From Xiphydria camelus (Eukaryota; Arthropoda; Insecta; Hymenoptera; Xiphydriidae): a stretch of DNA of 64,000 bases. The position numbers and the translations under genes are program-made. Under the pieces are notes generated by a model that was not told the origin of the DNA, did not search any database, and saw nothing but the letters and a program-made list of their open reading frames with translations. The stretch is taken from NCBI GenBank assembly GCA_963678675.1, contig OY783200.1, positions 7,638,501-7,702,500 of the forward strand, read 5' to 3'. Shown here in pieces: positions 35,148-45,314 of the stretch (position 1 is the first letter of the stretch; each line of letters starts with the position of its first letter).

Positions 35148-36828
35148 CGTCGGCTAAATATGTTAACCTGCTAACTCACATGAAGTCAAGTTTTCAGGAG
35201 AGAGAAAAAAACTGTCTTTATCAATACAAAAGTGTTTATATGATAATGGATTTTAACACAATAGTTGTCAGTATTTGCCTAACCTTTTTTTAAATAAAAT
35301 GTATGTAAATTATTTTTAGTTTAATTTCCAAAGCCGTAAAATGGAGTTAGCAGTTTTGAAAATTCTATTAATGAATACAAATCAGGAGATAGCAGTTTTT
35401 CTATTAACTCAACCAGTAATGGCACTGAACAAAAACTCAAAATAACAAAAAATAAAAGCAAATTCTTAAAATATATAAATCTCTTTACAAAAACACATTT
35501 CCTTGAAGACAATAATTATTCATGTGGCAAATCATTATAGAAACTATGGTAGTCGGCTGGCAAAGTTGACTTGAGATCTTGGAGGTCAAAATATTTTTTG
35601 GCTGAGAATGCAATTTTATTTTGATATAGATTATCTAGTTCTATCCATGCTTTGTGCTGACACGTTGTCTTTGCTGAGGAAGACTTGTCCATTCTTCAGA
35701 AAATCGGGTTACCTAAAATTTAAAAAAATTATAGAATTTAATTAAAAATAGGGTAAACCACCCAGTTATATTGGACACTTAAGCATTTTACAACATTTGA
35801 GACCGTGCTAAAAAGATATTTTTCTACCTAGAGATATGAGTGGTGGCTTGTTTTAATTGAAAATATATTGGCTTTACATTCTAGTAACTTACAATTTTAA
35901 GTTGGAAATAATATAATTTTCAACATCAAAAAACTGGGATAAAGTAAAAAAATTTAGTTTTTGGACAGAGTGTTCTTATTTTTTTGGAAATACTCAATCC
36001 AGTAATTGGACAGTCAAGAATCAATATGCCAGGTACGGTTTTTAATAATATTTATTTAAGTAAAAACTAGGAATCTTGTTTTTATTTATTTAAATCAGAC
36101 TGTCCAATAACTGCAAGGTGTCCAATAACTGGGTGGTTTACCCTAGTAACAAAAGAACAAAGGCAACTTTAAAAAGAACAAAATGATGTATTAAAAATTA
36201 CTTTAGCATTTCCAGGCTTTCTTCCGGGTCTAATACTTTTTACCGTGGGAATGTTTTTAAAGGATTTAAAGAAGTTATGTGGTCCAAATATTTTACGTTT
36301 TATGGTCTAGGACGAAGTCTTGCTTTTTTGCAATGAAAGGCATATTGCAGATAATATTTCAATATTTTATGTACCTATCGCATAATAAAACATTCATCGT
36401 GGCGCCACGGGCAATCCCTGTAAAACTGGCGTGGCATTCAACGTGTTAATGGTTTATTTTGTCTCAAAATCTGATATTTAATTCATATAAGTTATGATAT
36501 AATAGATTTAATATTACCTTTTTTTTAGTAAAACAGCACAGAAAAACAAAAACTAACGGTAAATAAGAAGAAACAAGAAACTTCGAGAGTCCAGATAACA
36601 CGTATGCATCTGTTGCCTACAATTAGCGGGAGATAGCAGCATTTCCTTGCGCATCGTACAATATGAAGTTACCTGGTTTACGTGCGTTATAAAATAAGCC
36701 ATTTTTCTACGCAGAATAGGAAGTTAAGTGGTTTACAGGACGATGCAAGACGCCATCTAGTTGCCGAATATAAAAAAATCTCAAAATCGTAAAATATGGA
36801 GTTAGCAGGTTAACACATTTAGCCGACG
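35148..36828. mobile_element. 1.68-kb element with ATAA duplication, copy 1
   Basis: The left end CGTCGGCTAAATATGTTAAC and the right end (complement CGTCGGCTAAATGTGTTAAC) form inverted repeats of about 30 bases. ATAA flanks both sides (35144-35147 and 36829-36832). Removing the element joins HLNSI to IETVKNLINPF in frame. The frame that runs through its left end to a stop near 35293 is an artefact of the insertion. There is no transposase. A shorter copy is at 58604-58848. Confidence 0.85.
35751..36143. mobile_element. 393-bp MITE, TA duplication
   Basis: The ends are GGGTAAACCACCCAGTTAT with complement at the right, extending through a TTGGACAC block. TA lies on both sides (35749-35750 and 36144-36145). 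It is inserted in the 1.68-kb element and absent from the copy near 58.7 kb. Confidence 0.85.
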
Positions 36829-36947
36829 ATAATTGAAACAGTTAAAAATTTAATTAATCCTTTTGATCCACATATAGATCAGAATGTGTTGTTCAACATT
36901 TCTACTGGCAAAGCAGTATCTCCACATGTAGCTGATTTTCTTCTTAA

Positions 36948-38185
36948 GGAGGATCGTCAGAGAAATGACTTCTCAGAAACCGTAGTTGAAAAATTTTTTA
37001 AATACTTGTGAACCCATTTTAATAAGAGAAAAAAAATCAAACAATTTCACTCTACAGTTTTCTCGTAATTAATTTTTAAAACTTACGAGATTAGCATTGA
37101 GTCTTATGGAGAGCATATTTCAAATGCATAGAACTTGCGATTTTCAACCGAAAACAATTTTGGAAACTATGAAATAAGTTTTATCACCACACGAACTTGT
37201 TTTTACTAAATTATAAAGAATTTTCACTCTACAGTTTTTTTAATATAAAGGAAAAACTGTCGAAGAATTCAAATATTTCATGTGCATCGTCCGCCATATG
37301 CAAAAACGTGGCAACATCGTACTATGTGACGTCATAAGCTATTGGCGCGAAGCGTGCTGGTAAATTTAAAAGTACGAAAGTATAAATAGGATAATGTATT
37401 GACAGATTTATTACAGACAATAATTAACAATATAAAATTTCAGATATTTTAAAAAGTACAACTAGATATACACTGTGAAATACTTTCAAACGATTTTGAA
37501 GAATAACATTTCAATGAACACGATCGTTTCAAAATGATATGAAAGTAAAAAACTCTACGAATATTGAGAAGCCACTTTTGTTTTTGAGTTCATCAAATTC
37601 TGATATGCATTAAAAAATATGAAATTATTAATAATTGAAAATTTAAACTACGTGCCGAAAATTATCCTCGATCTTCAAAAAAGGAATATAATTTATTAAG
37701 AACTTCCGACCGTGCATTAACTCGATTAAAAACTTGTTCTAATCCCTCTTTTCCAATTTTCAAGTAAGCTTCTGAAAAGGTTGTAAATTCAATATTTGCT
37801 CCTGCCAATTTGGACAGCATGGACTCGAGATTGAGGTTATAAACAGACGTCATGAACCGCTTCAACGCGCTGTTCGTCGATAAGAATTCTGTTTTACCTA
37901 CCGATTTGCTACCAACTTACAAATGTTGAAATGCTATGTTGCCACGTTTTGCACACATTTTACATATTTAAAATAAATTAAGTTTGAAGTTATAAAATTG
38001 TTTTCCAATATTTATCTTATTTTTTAGATTGAAAGTAACAAAAAGGAAAAAGAATTCAGCACCTATATTTATTATTGCAGTTTTTATAAAACTTAAAATT
38101 TCACTATTTGAAATTGGCAACACACGTCGATTTCTTTGTTCTTTTTCCCCTTCTACCTCACCCCGAAGAGCACTGACGATCCTCC
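36948..38185. mobile_element. 1.24-kb TTAA-flanked element, Kolobok-like
   Basis: The ends are GGAGGATCGTCAG and CTGACGATCCTCC, flanked by TTAA (36944-36947 and 38186-38189). Ends starting GG at TTAA sites point to Kolobok rather than piggyBac. Removing it restores the C-terminus of the host transposon gene (VADFLLKQKKC, stop). An inner inverted pair, GCAAAA(A)CGTGGCAACAT at about 37281-37302 and 37930-37950, may mark a second nested element. Confidence 0.75.
37662..37905 (-). other. minus-strand coding fragment with Walker-A-like motif
   Basis: About 80 codons are open after a stop near 37921. The fragment starts VGSKSVGKTEFLSTN, in which GSKSVGKT fits the GxxxxGKT pattern, followed by a helical stretch (LNLESMLSKLAGANIEF, LEQVFNRVNARSEVLNKL) and a stop at 37662. 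I do not recognise the protein. It may be a captured piece of a host exon or a chance frame. It lies inside the TTAA-flanked element. Confidence 0.3.
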
Positions 38186-38382
38186 TTAAACAAAAAAAGT
38201 GCTAATGATGGTAATATTGAAGACGTTATTGAAAATGTCCAAGTTATTAATGATGTCGATATTGAGCCGGTTGACAATCATCCATATGAAGAGGGTCAAC
38301 ATTTGCTGCGAGCATCCCCACTACGGTAATTATTGAAATGTTTAAATTAATATAACCATTGACAGTATTCTAGCTGCTACTA

Positions 38383-38740
38383 CGAGCCCGGTCCCGCTTC
38401 AGTTGGCCCAGTTGTAAAATTTTTCACTGGGTAATACCGCCTTTGTTTTTAATAACGGCCGTAATTTGTTATTAATTAATTAAGTAATTAATTCGTAAGT
38501 AAGGCTCGAAATGCTCGAAATTACCGGCGGATAAAATATGACCAAAAGCGTTATTTTCTTCAATTCTGTGATTTTCTTCTAAAATTGTACATTACGAAAC
38601 ACATAGTGCCGTGCAGTGTACTACAAAAAAGTTTTACAATTACATTTCAGCCTAGAAAAAATATAAAGCAGCAATAACTTTACACTTCATTTCATAATTA
38701 TTATTTAAGTGGTCGGACAACTGAAGCGGGACGGGGCTCG
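38383..38740. mobile_element. 358-bp MITE in an intron, TA duplication
   Basis: The ends are CGAGCCCGGTCCCGCTTCAG at the left and the complement of CGAGCCCCGTCCCGCTTCAG at the right. TA lies at 38381-38382 and 38741-38742. It sits in the first intron of the broken CACTA gene. Confidence 0.8.
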
Positions 38741-40279
38741 TAATATAGTTTGTTAGAATTTTTGGATTTTCGATGAAAATAGTTATTGAATTAATTACAT
38801 CATAATGAGAATATGCTTTGTTATTTCATAACAAATTTTTCTTCAATTAAGGCGCGATAACTTGGCTGGCGAAGTGGAACAAGTCATACCTGATATGGAG
38901 GACATTTACGAGATACTTGCAGCAAATGATTATGCTGAGGACCATGTGTGAGTGCTAACAACAAATTCTACTATAATATAGCTTATATTTTGACTTAAAA
39001 TTCTAAGTATATTTCATTTTTAGGTTAGTAGGTGATGTATTAAATCCTAATGAATTGCCTGCTGAGTTTGGAGTCGTACAAGATATAGCCGATGACAACA
39101 ATAGGTGCCCATACACACAGAGGTCGAACTGTCGGTTTGGAACGGCGCGGTTCGAACCGGCAGTTTTACCTTTCAGTTAGTGGGCGCGCGACGCGCCAGA
39201 TCGAACCGTCAGGCTGACCCGTCAGTCCAGACCGACGCGACGGGAAAAACTGCCGCCGTCCACTAACATGCGTTTTAGCACGACAGACGGAACGTCGGTT
39301 CGTACCGCTTAATATCATCCTAATCTAGCCGAAAGCGCTATTTAGGCCCTATTTATAAAGCCTTAATTCTTTAAAAAATAGTAAAATAAATTATTAAATC
39401 TTCCATTTTTTTTTTCATCTGTCACGTTTTGTGTCCAACTTGAACGTAATTTTTCTGTTGATTAGTATTATAACTAAAATTAGTAAAAGTTATAAAAAAC
39501 CGAGGTTTAATTGCTATTTTCAACGATTTCATTCTATACGAGATTGAGATTATCTCTCTGACGCATGAACTCACGTCGCGTTATCCTTGTCGCACCTGCG
39601 GGAAACGCTAAACTCGAGCTTCTCGACTCCGAAACGAAGCAATACTCAATTATTTTGGTAAACTAATAATTTTGAAAATTATGTTTATATCAAGTATTTA
39701 AAAAAGGAGTACATTGAATTTTCTACGAAAAAAACCTTTTTCGCTATTAAAACGTGTAAATGCACTTTTGATGCTCTGGCGTAAAACCGAAAAAATTGAC
39801 AAATTTTTGTTTCTGATGATTGCAATATTTCATTACTTTTAAAACAAAACAAAAATCATCGAAAAATACCAATTTTTAGTGAAGTTAGAGGCATTCGTTT
39901 ACAAGAGCGCGCGGGCGCTACGGCGCGTATTTATATATAAAATTCAATATCTCGAAAACTATTCATCGTAACAAAATGAGATAAAAACCAATCGTTTCGT
40001 CTTGAAATTCTCTAAATTTTTTCCGGAGCATGTCTCGATAACTTGTCAATAGTTTTCGAAATATTTAAAGAAAAAGCCGTACAAAAAATACATTTTTATT
40101 AAAAATTAAAAAGCAAACTTTGGCTTTATGTCACATTTGTTCTATATATTTTTCCGAGTATTTTAAAAAAAGAAGAATTAAAATCGTACACTTATAAAGT
40201 ACAAGCGCAACAAAATCGATTTTCTCAGCCCGTCTACTGTCGGTCGACACTACGGGTCGATCTGCAGTTTTGCGGCCGG

Positions 40280-40312
40280 CCGGCCGGCCGGCAGGCCGGC
40301 CTGTCAGTTTTA
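40280..40312. repeat. GGCC simple repeat
   Basis: CGGCCGGCCGGCCGGCCGGC followed by more GGCC units. It is a self-complementary GC block in the right part of the TA-flanked element. Confidence 0.8.
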
Positions 40313-41093
40313 CCCGCGGGTTTCTATTCTGCGTTAGGGCCGGTATTACAATGTCAGGTTAAACTGCTGGTTGAGTTAACCTTTACCTTCAGTTTAAACC
40401 TAAGGTTAACGAAAATGCGTATTACAAAACGTTTTCTACCCAAAGTTAAGTTAACTAGGAGTGGTAGCATTTCAAGCAAATATCCCTAGATGGAACATGC
40501 CGTAAACTAGTTTATTCCTGAATTAGCGGCAAAATTTAACACGTTCCCTGCCAGACCGTTTTTATGAAGACTTTCCGCACACGCCGCGTGGGGCGTATAG
40601 GTTAAAATACGGTTTGAATGGTTAAAAAATTATGCGCATTTGAAGTTCGTATGCTCATAATTTTTAAACATAATTTGATTTTGGATGAATCATTGATTGA
40701 TTTTGATATACGCATCGAAAAACGTTGAATTTAGAGACTTGGTTCTGAGGACATTTTTTGCAGAGCATTTCACTTTCTTTAAAGTCATATATTTGCACAA
40801 TTGTTTACCACTAACTGGCAGAGTAGTCCCAACTTTAGAAAATAATCAATCCTTTCTCATGTTAATTAGATGGGAAAACTATTAATTCCCTGAGCGACTT
40901 TTTAATATTTAACTTCGGCGTCGTTATTCTTTCGCGACAATTTTTTATCTATATTTAAAAAGTTTATCAGGTGCGCAAATATTGCCTTGAAACGAGTCAC
41001 TCTGATGCACGTATTAAACCGATATTTAAATATTCTGTAAATGCAACGCAAAAATGTCATACTGTCACGTCTGCGAATTTAATTTTTGCATCG

Positions 41094-41910
41094 ATGGAGC
41101 CTGAAAACTCCAGAAGGGCAGCGAATTTTTCTAGCAACGAGGTGGAAATTCTTGTTGAACTTGTTTTGAAGTATCGACACATTATAGAATGCAAGAAATC
41201 TGATGCTGTCTCGTGGAAAGAGAAAGAATCCACTTGGGTAAAAGTGGCTCAAGAATTTAACAGCGCAAGTGGTGTAGTATCTCGCACCACCAGGAATTTA
41301 AAAGAAAAATATTTAAATTTGAAAAAGACTGCGAAAAAGAAACACGCTGCAAATAAAATGTAGTTATTCAAAACTGGAGGTGATACATCAGCGAGGATAA
41401 ACACAACGTCAACAGTGGAAGACACTGTGAAGGACTTGACAGGCATTGGACTGACAGGCCTTCCATCTTCGTTCGATGACGACGCCGAAGAAAGTATGAT
41501 TGTTGAAGTCATCAATGAGACAAACCATCAGGATGCAGAGTCGACACTCCCTGTACCGAGCTGGTCGTCATGGTCACCAACTCTTCTTCGAGTGCCAAAA
41601 TCTCATAAATTAACAGTGAATAATAATTCACAAGGTTAGCTCGGTATCAATTATTATCACACTTCCAAAGTTCGGTTAGGTTAGGTTACATTAAAAATTA
41701 GAACTTCAAATTTTAGAAATGAAAAGAATATTTTGCGAGCCACGAAAAGTATTTTTATTTTACAAACTTAATATTCAAAATTAATTTCAATTAAGTGGAT
41801 ATTTATTTTTTTTGCAAAAACAGAAGAGCAGCCTAGGCAAGTTGAGGAGTTGCTGAACATAAATCCAAGCCAACAAGTAACGACCAATCATCGATTGCTT
41901 CATTTCTGAA
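41094..41910 (+). pseudogene. Harbinger Myb/SANT-like DNA-binding gene
   Basis: ATG 41094 starts MEPENSRRAANFSSNEVEIL, then W-spaced helices (AVSWKEKESTWVKVAQEFN, TTRNLKEKYLNLKK), a trihelix Myb/SANT domain of the type encoded by Harbinger ORF1. A TAG at 41361-41363 interrupts the frame. The same frame then continues (TGGDTSARINTTSTVEDTV) to about 41636, with a probable second exon after AACAG near 41822 (EEQPRQVEELLNINPSQQ) ending at a TGA near 41908. Only that one nonsense codon separates it from an intact gene. Confidence 0.65.
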
Positions 41911-41950
41911 AATATAAAGTACCAGAAAATTTAGCTGCTGCTTTAACAAA

Positions 41951-42372
41951 TTACTTAACGTAATCGAACCTAACGTACCGATTTGTGGGATGGGATATCA
42001 CAGGTTCGATTTCTTGTAATAATAATTCCGTGCTTCCTTTGGAAATGCGGAACCTGTCCAAAAATTCCTCGTCATTCCACTGATCTAAATGGTTCACTCT
42101 GGGCCGAAATACTTTGGGTGCACGAGGCATTTCAATCTATAAATTAACGTTAAATTTGTGACAGTCTGTTCCATTTCTCGGCGCGGCTTCAACCCGGAAC
42201 GAAAATGTAGCAATGCTCAAAATGATATATACACACGTAGAGGCCGTAAATGCCTGAAATTTTTGAGTATTTCTACTTTTCGTATCTACTTTGTAAGAGT
42301 ACATACCAGCTCCATATAATCTTCCTCGTCGTCGGTTAATATTTCCTCAAAAATGTCAAGAATGTCCTCCAT
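41951..42372 (-). pseudogene. HARBI1-like transposase, N-terminus only
   Basis: Exon 1 is 42372-42307 (MEDILDIFEEILTDDEEDYM, donor CTG|GTATGT). Exon 2 starts at 42136 after TTATAG and reads IEMPRAPKVFRPR, QWNDEEFLDRFRISKGSTE and LLQEIEPVISHP, then a short unrelated end and stop at 41951. The DEEFLDRFRISK and HPT motifs are standard for PIF/Harbinger transposase N-termini. No DDE part follows, so the rest was lost by internal deletion. Confidence 0.75.
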
Positions 42373-42411
42373 ATTCGTAGCGGTACAACTTCAAACACGT
42401 AATAAAATAAC

Positions 42412-42415
42412 CACA

Positions 42416-42453
<38 letters not shown>
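42412..42453. repeat. (TC)n microsatellite
   Basis: About 19 uninterrupted CT units inside the Harbinger element, upstream of its transposase start. Confidence 0.9.
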
Positions 42454-42458
<5 letters not shown>

Positions 42459-44669
42459 AATGTAAAACACGAGTCGTGAATGTTTACAGCTGCATTCCCG
42501 GACGTTTGTAGGTTAGAGCAGCGACCGACCACTCTGCGCATGCGTCAACCCCGAGTTAACCTGAACTCTATGGTTAACCGACAGATATCTGACGGTAAAG
42601 TTTTTCAGGAAGTTAAACTCCACTCCTTAGTTAACCACATTTTGTAATACAGTCATTTTGGCTAACCCGAAGATTAACCTGCAACCTTCGGTTTAACCTG
42701 ACATGGTAATACCGGCCCTTAGTGGACGACGACGGTTAAAACCGACGGATCGACCCGACGGTTCGAACTGCCGTTCCAAACCGACAGTTCGACCTCTGTG
42801 TGTATGGGCACCTAATATCTTTGAAATTCCCGTTGTTCAAGATGACGAACCCAGTGACGAAGAAGAGATACAACCTGATAATTTCAGAGATGATGATATT
42901 GATAACATGCCTTTATATTTTGGTGCGGAAATAACAGTTCGAGAAAGCATGTTGGCAATATTATCATTATGTTTAAAGAATAATTTAAGTACAACGTGCG
43001 TCGAGGATATCATTGAACTTGTAAATATGCGTTGTTTACACAGAAATTTACAGAAAAATAGTTTGCATAAATTTCAAAAGTATTTCAAGTTAGGTCAAGC
43101 GAGTACTAAAAAACACTTTTACTGTCCATCTTGCGCCCAGATATTACAAAATAAAAATGACATATGTCAGATATGTCCTCAAATCATAAGTAGCAACTTT
43201 ATCGAATTGCCTGTTATACAGCATTTAACTGACATGTACCAAAGGAATAGCTTTTATAATTTATTGCAAGAAAGGTTTCGCAGACCAGTTGAACCTAATG
43301 TTATTTCCGATATTTATGATGGAAAATTGTATAGAGAGAGATTTGTGTGATAATAACTTTTTAATAAATCATCACAATATTTCACTGAGCTGGTACATAG
43401 ACGGCACATACCAGTATTTAAATCTTTCAAAGTCAGCACTCATCTAATTTATTTAACCATAAATGAATTACCGTTTGAAGAAAGAAAGAAACTTCACAAT
43501 ACTTTACTATTAGGGACTGGTATGGTGACAAAAAACCACATTTTAACACATTTGTGCATACATTCCGACCGGTTTTTGAAAAACTTCTTTGTGGCATTCG
43601 GGTTACGCTTCCAGACGAGACTGTAATAATTGTTAGGGCCGTATTATTAATGGGAGTGTGTGATTTACCCGCTAAGTGTGATAGTTTAAATTTCGTTCAA
43701 TTTAATGGATATTTCGGATGCCCTGCCTGTTTTTTTCCAGGAGGAGTTACTGAAATTCCTCCCAATAAGTTTCTCCTAGTATATCCATTCGTTGATAATT
43801 TCGAGTTACGGACTACAAGATGATGTGAAGAACTAGCCTTGCGAGCTACAACTGATAATCCTTAATTCGGGGTTAAAGGACCTACAGTATTGTCAAAAAT
43901 AATGCCTGATTTTTTAAGAGGAATATGTATTGACCGCATGCACGCCGTGGATGGTGGAGTCGTAAAAAAAAATGTTGACATTACTTTTCCATAGTTCCTT
44001 CAATAATAGGCCCTTTTCGTTACATTTAAATGTTGATGAAATTAATAATCGATTGCAAATGATTAAACCGCCAAAATTCATCCATCGAATGCCCAGGACA
44101 ACCAATGACTTAATTCATTGGAAGGCGTCTGAATTGAAAAGCTTTTTTTATTATTATTCAATCCCACGGTTTGAAGGAATAATGACTAGGGAATATTTCA
44201 ATCACTACTTGCGATTGGTATTTGCAATGTTTTTATTAAGTGCAGATAAAATTAATTAAAATATGATACATGTTGCAGAGGACCTTATCATTCGATTTGT
44301 GAAGGAATTCCAGGATTTATATGGTGTAAAATACATGTCGATTAATGTTTATTTGCTATTACATTTGGCTAATAGCGTAAGAGAGTTAGGACCATATTGT
44401 GGGCTCATACTTGCTACGAATATGAAGATATGAATGGTAAAATATTAAATCTTGTTCATGGCACCAGGTATATAGGGTCGCAAGTCGGTAACGGACATCA
44501 GTATTTACTACGTATGGTTAAAGATGTAGAACGAGTTCAAAATGAAAATATACAAAATTTTTGTCTAAATAAGAAAAAGCAATCGAAAATAATAGATAAA
44601 GTTTGTGACGAGGGATACAGTGTGGGAAATTATAAGACAATACAAGAGAAATTCCTGCAATCATTGTAA

Positions 44670-45314
44670 ACGGTTTGAATAATAGTAGAATAATCGTTGA
44701 TGGTGTACATCAGTGGCAGTTTTTACGTTTGCTAAAAAATAGATGAAGATATGATTAACTACCTTATAATTAAAGACTCTAGTGAGTACGTATCGTGCGA
44801 TAATCATATGGCGAGGTGATAATTCAAGCGCACGGATATTACAAGTGAAAATATATAAATATATGTATTAATTTTTTCCATTATGTTCAGGAGTTTTTTG
44901 TTCAAATTTTATCATACATCTATACCTTTTGATCAAATTTATAACTGGAAGAATAATGATTAAGACTAGTTCTCAAATATAAAAGATATGATTTTTGAAT
45001 GTATCTCCTATACCTTCGTCCCCTAGTGTGCGTCGTGTCGAGTAGCGTCGAGTCGTGTCGCGTCGATTCCAGTGGACACACCACGCAAATTTTTGTCACC
45101 GTGTCGTGTCGAGTCGAGTATAGTGGATTCCTAGCTTTACGTACACAACGAAAACGGCGACGGGACGGCCGACTTTATTTTTACGCCGGCTGTTCCCGGC
45201 ACGTATACTGTCTATGTACTCCGGGGCGGCCAAGTGACGCCCAATTCGCCCTATATTATTAACGTAGTGGCGAAGACCTGCGATGTCAACTAGCCGGACG
45301 TCGACGTCGGGTGT
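44670..45314. other. no gene; 5' flank of the Rho-like gene
   Basis: AT-rich to about 45000, then GC-rich with repeated TCGTGTCGAGT units near 45030-45120. No frame is recognised. The GC-rich part may be the promoter and 5' untranslated region of the GTPase gene. Confidence 0.35.

Larger units (their letters stand above)
30487..38205 (+). pseudogene. unclassified transposon gene, many frameshifts and insertions
   Basis: The N-terminal part has a CCLCHSSQ Cys motif, then CKLMLLFRKKHNYKYND and HGYHVQCYKKF. Next come a Ser/Thr linker (about 31573 and 32345-32480), a second Cys motif CIFCGVV with DECMFHF, and QPEPGFWHEYREWH near 32720. Then AANLQKKEANKLQYAAYELR (33040), GVAFDNFDRF-like VAFDNFDRFVDTSSGKETLHD (33530), and VTYDLAIAKITMRIQ with FDNIFVNMGAFHIQ (34090-34200). 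After these come LHPLISAALQVLHFEQYL (34320), LFHICDLFFALNQPDYARYSI (34760), SPVDLSLEQTINADAFHEF (34935) and NLINPFDPHIDQNVLFNI (36855), with the end at about 38205 (FLLKQKKC). I recognise it as a family repeated in arthropods and other animals, but cannot name its superfamily. At least five frameshifts and six inserted repeats are present. Confidence 0.6.
40337..42718. mobile_element. Harbinger element, internally deleted, 2.38 kb
   Basis: The ends are GGGCCGGTATTACAATGTCA and the complement of GGGCCGGTATTACCATGTCA, flanked by TTA (40334-40336 and 42719-42721). It carries a Myb/SANT-like gene on the plus strand and a truncated HARBI1-type transposase start on the minus strand, the two-gene arrangement normal for PIF/Harbinger. 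The catalytic exons have been deleted, so it cannot move by itself. It is inserted in the TA-flanked element. Confidence 0.85.
39104..42812. mobile_element. TA-flanked non-autonomous element, interrupted by Harbinger
   Basis: The ends GGTGCCCATACACACAGAGG and its complement extend to about 40 bases (TCGAACTGTCGGTTTGGAAC follows). TA flanks both sides. Removal joins DDNN to NIFEIP in frame in the CACTA gene. Its subterminal regions are GC-rich with several ACCGTC/GACGGT boxes, and a GGCC run lies near 40285-40310. The core 39330-40230 is AT-rich with no gene. Without the inner element it is about 1.3 kb. Confidence 0.8.
38200..44669 (+). pseudogene. second CACTA-type transposase, broken
   Basis: Exon pieces are about 38200-38324 (acidic, DDVDIEPVDNHPYEE-like, donor GGTAAT), 38851-38945 (NLAGEVEQVIPDMEDIYEIL), and from 39024 (LVGDVLNPNELPAEFGVVQD). 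After the nested insertion it resumes at 42815 with FEIPVVQDDEPSDEEE, PLYFGAEITVRESMLAILSL, and a Cys cluster FYCPSCAQIL...CQIC. The catalytic part follows in changing frames: WYIDGTPVFKS (43400, first Asp), GVCDLPAKCDSLNFVQFNGY (43650, second Asp), CIDRMHAVDGGVVKK (43930), FIHRMPRTTNDLIHWKASEL (44080) and LYGVKYMSINVYLLLHLANS (44320). The family matches the other CACTA transposase here but the lineage is different. It has at least five frameshifts. Confidence 0.75.

Noticed and set aside
35159..35293. C-terminal extension of the unclassified transposon protein (SAKYVNLLTHMK onward)
   Set aside because: It is translated from the left end of the inserted ATAA-type element; real similarity resumes at 36833.
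37662..37905. A functional ATPase gene based on the GSKSVGKT motif
   Set aside because: It is only about 80 codons, with no Walker B and no partner exons. Kept only as a low-confidence fragment.
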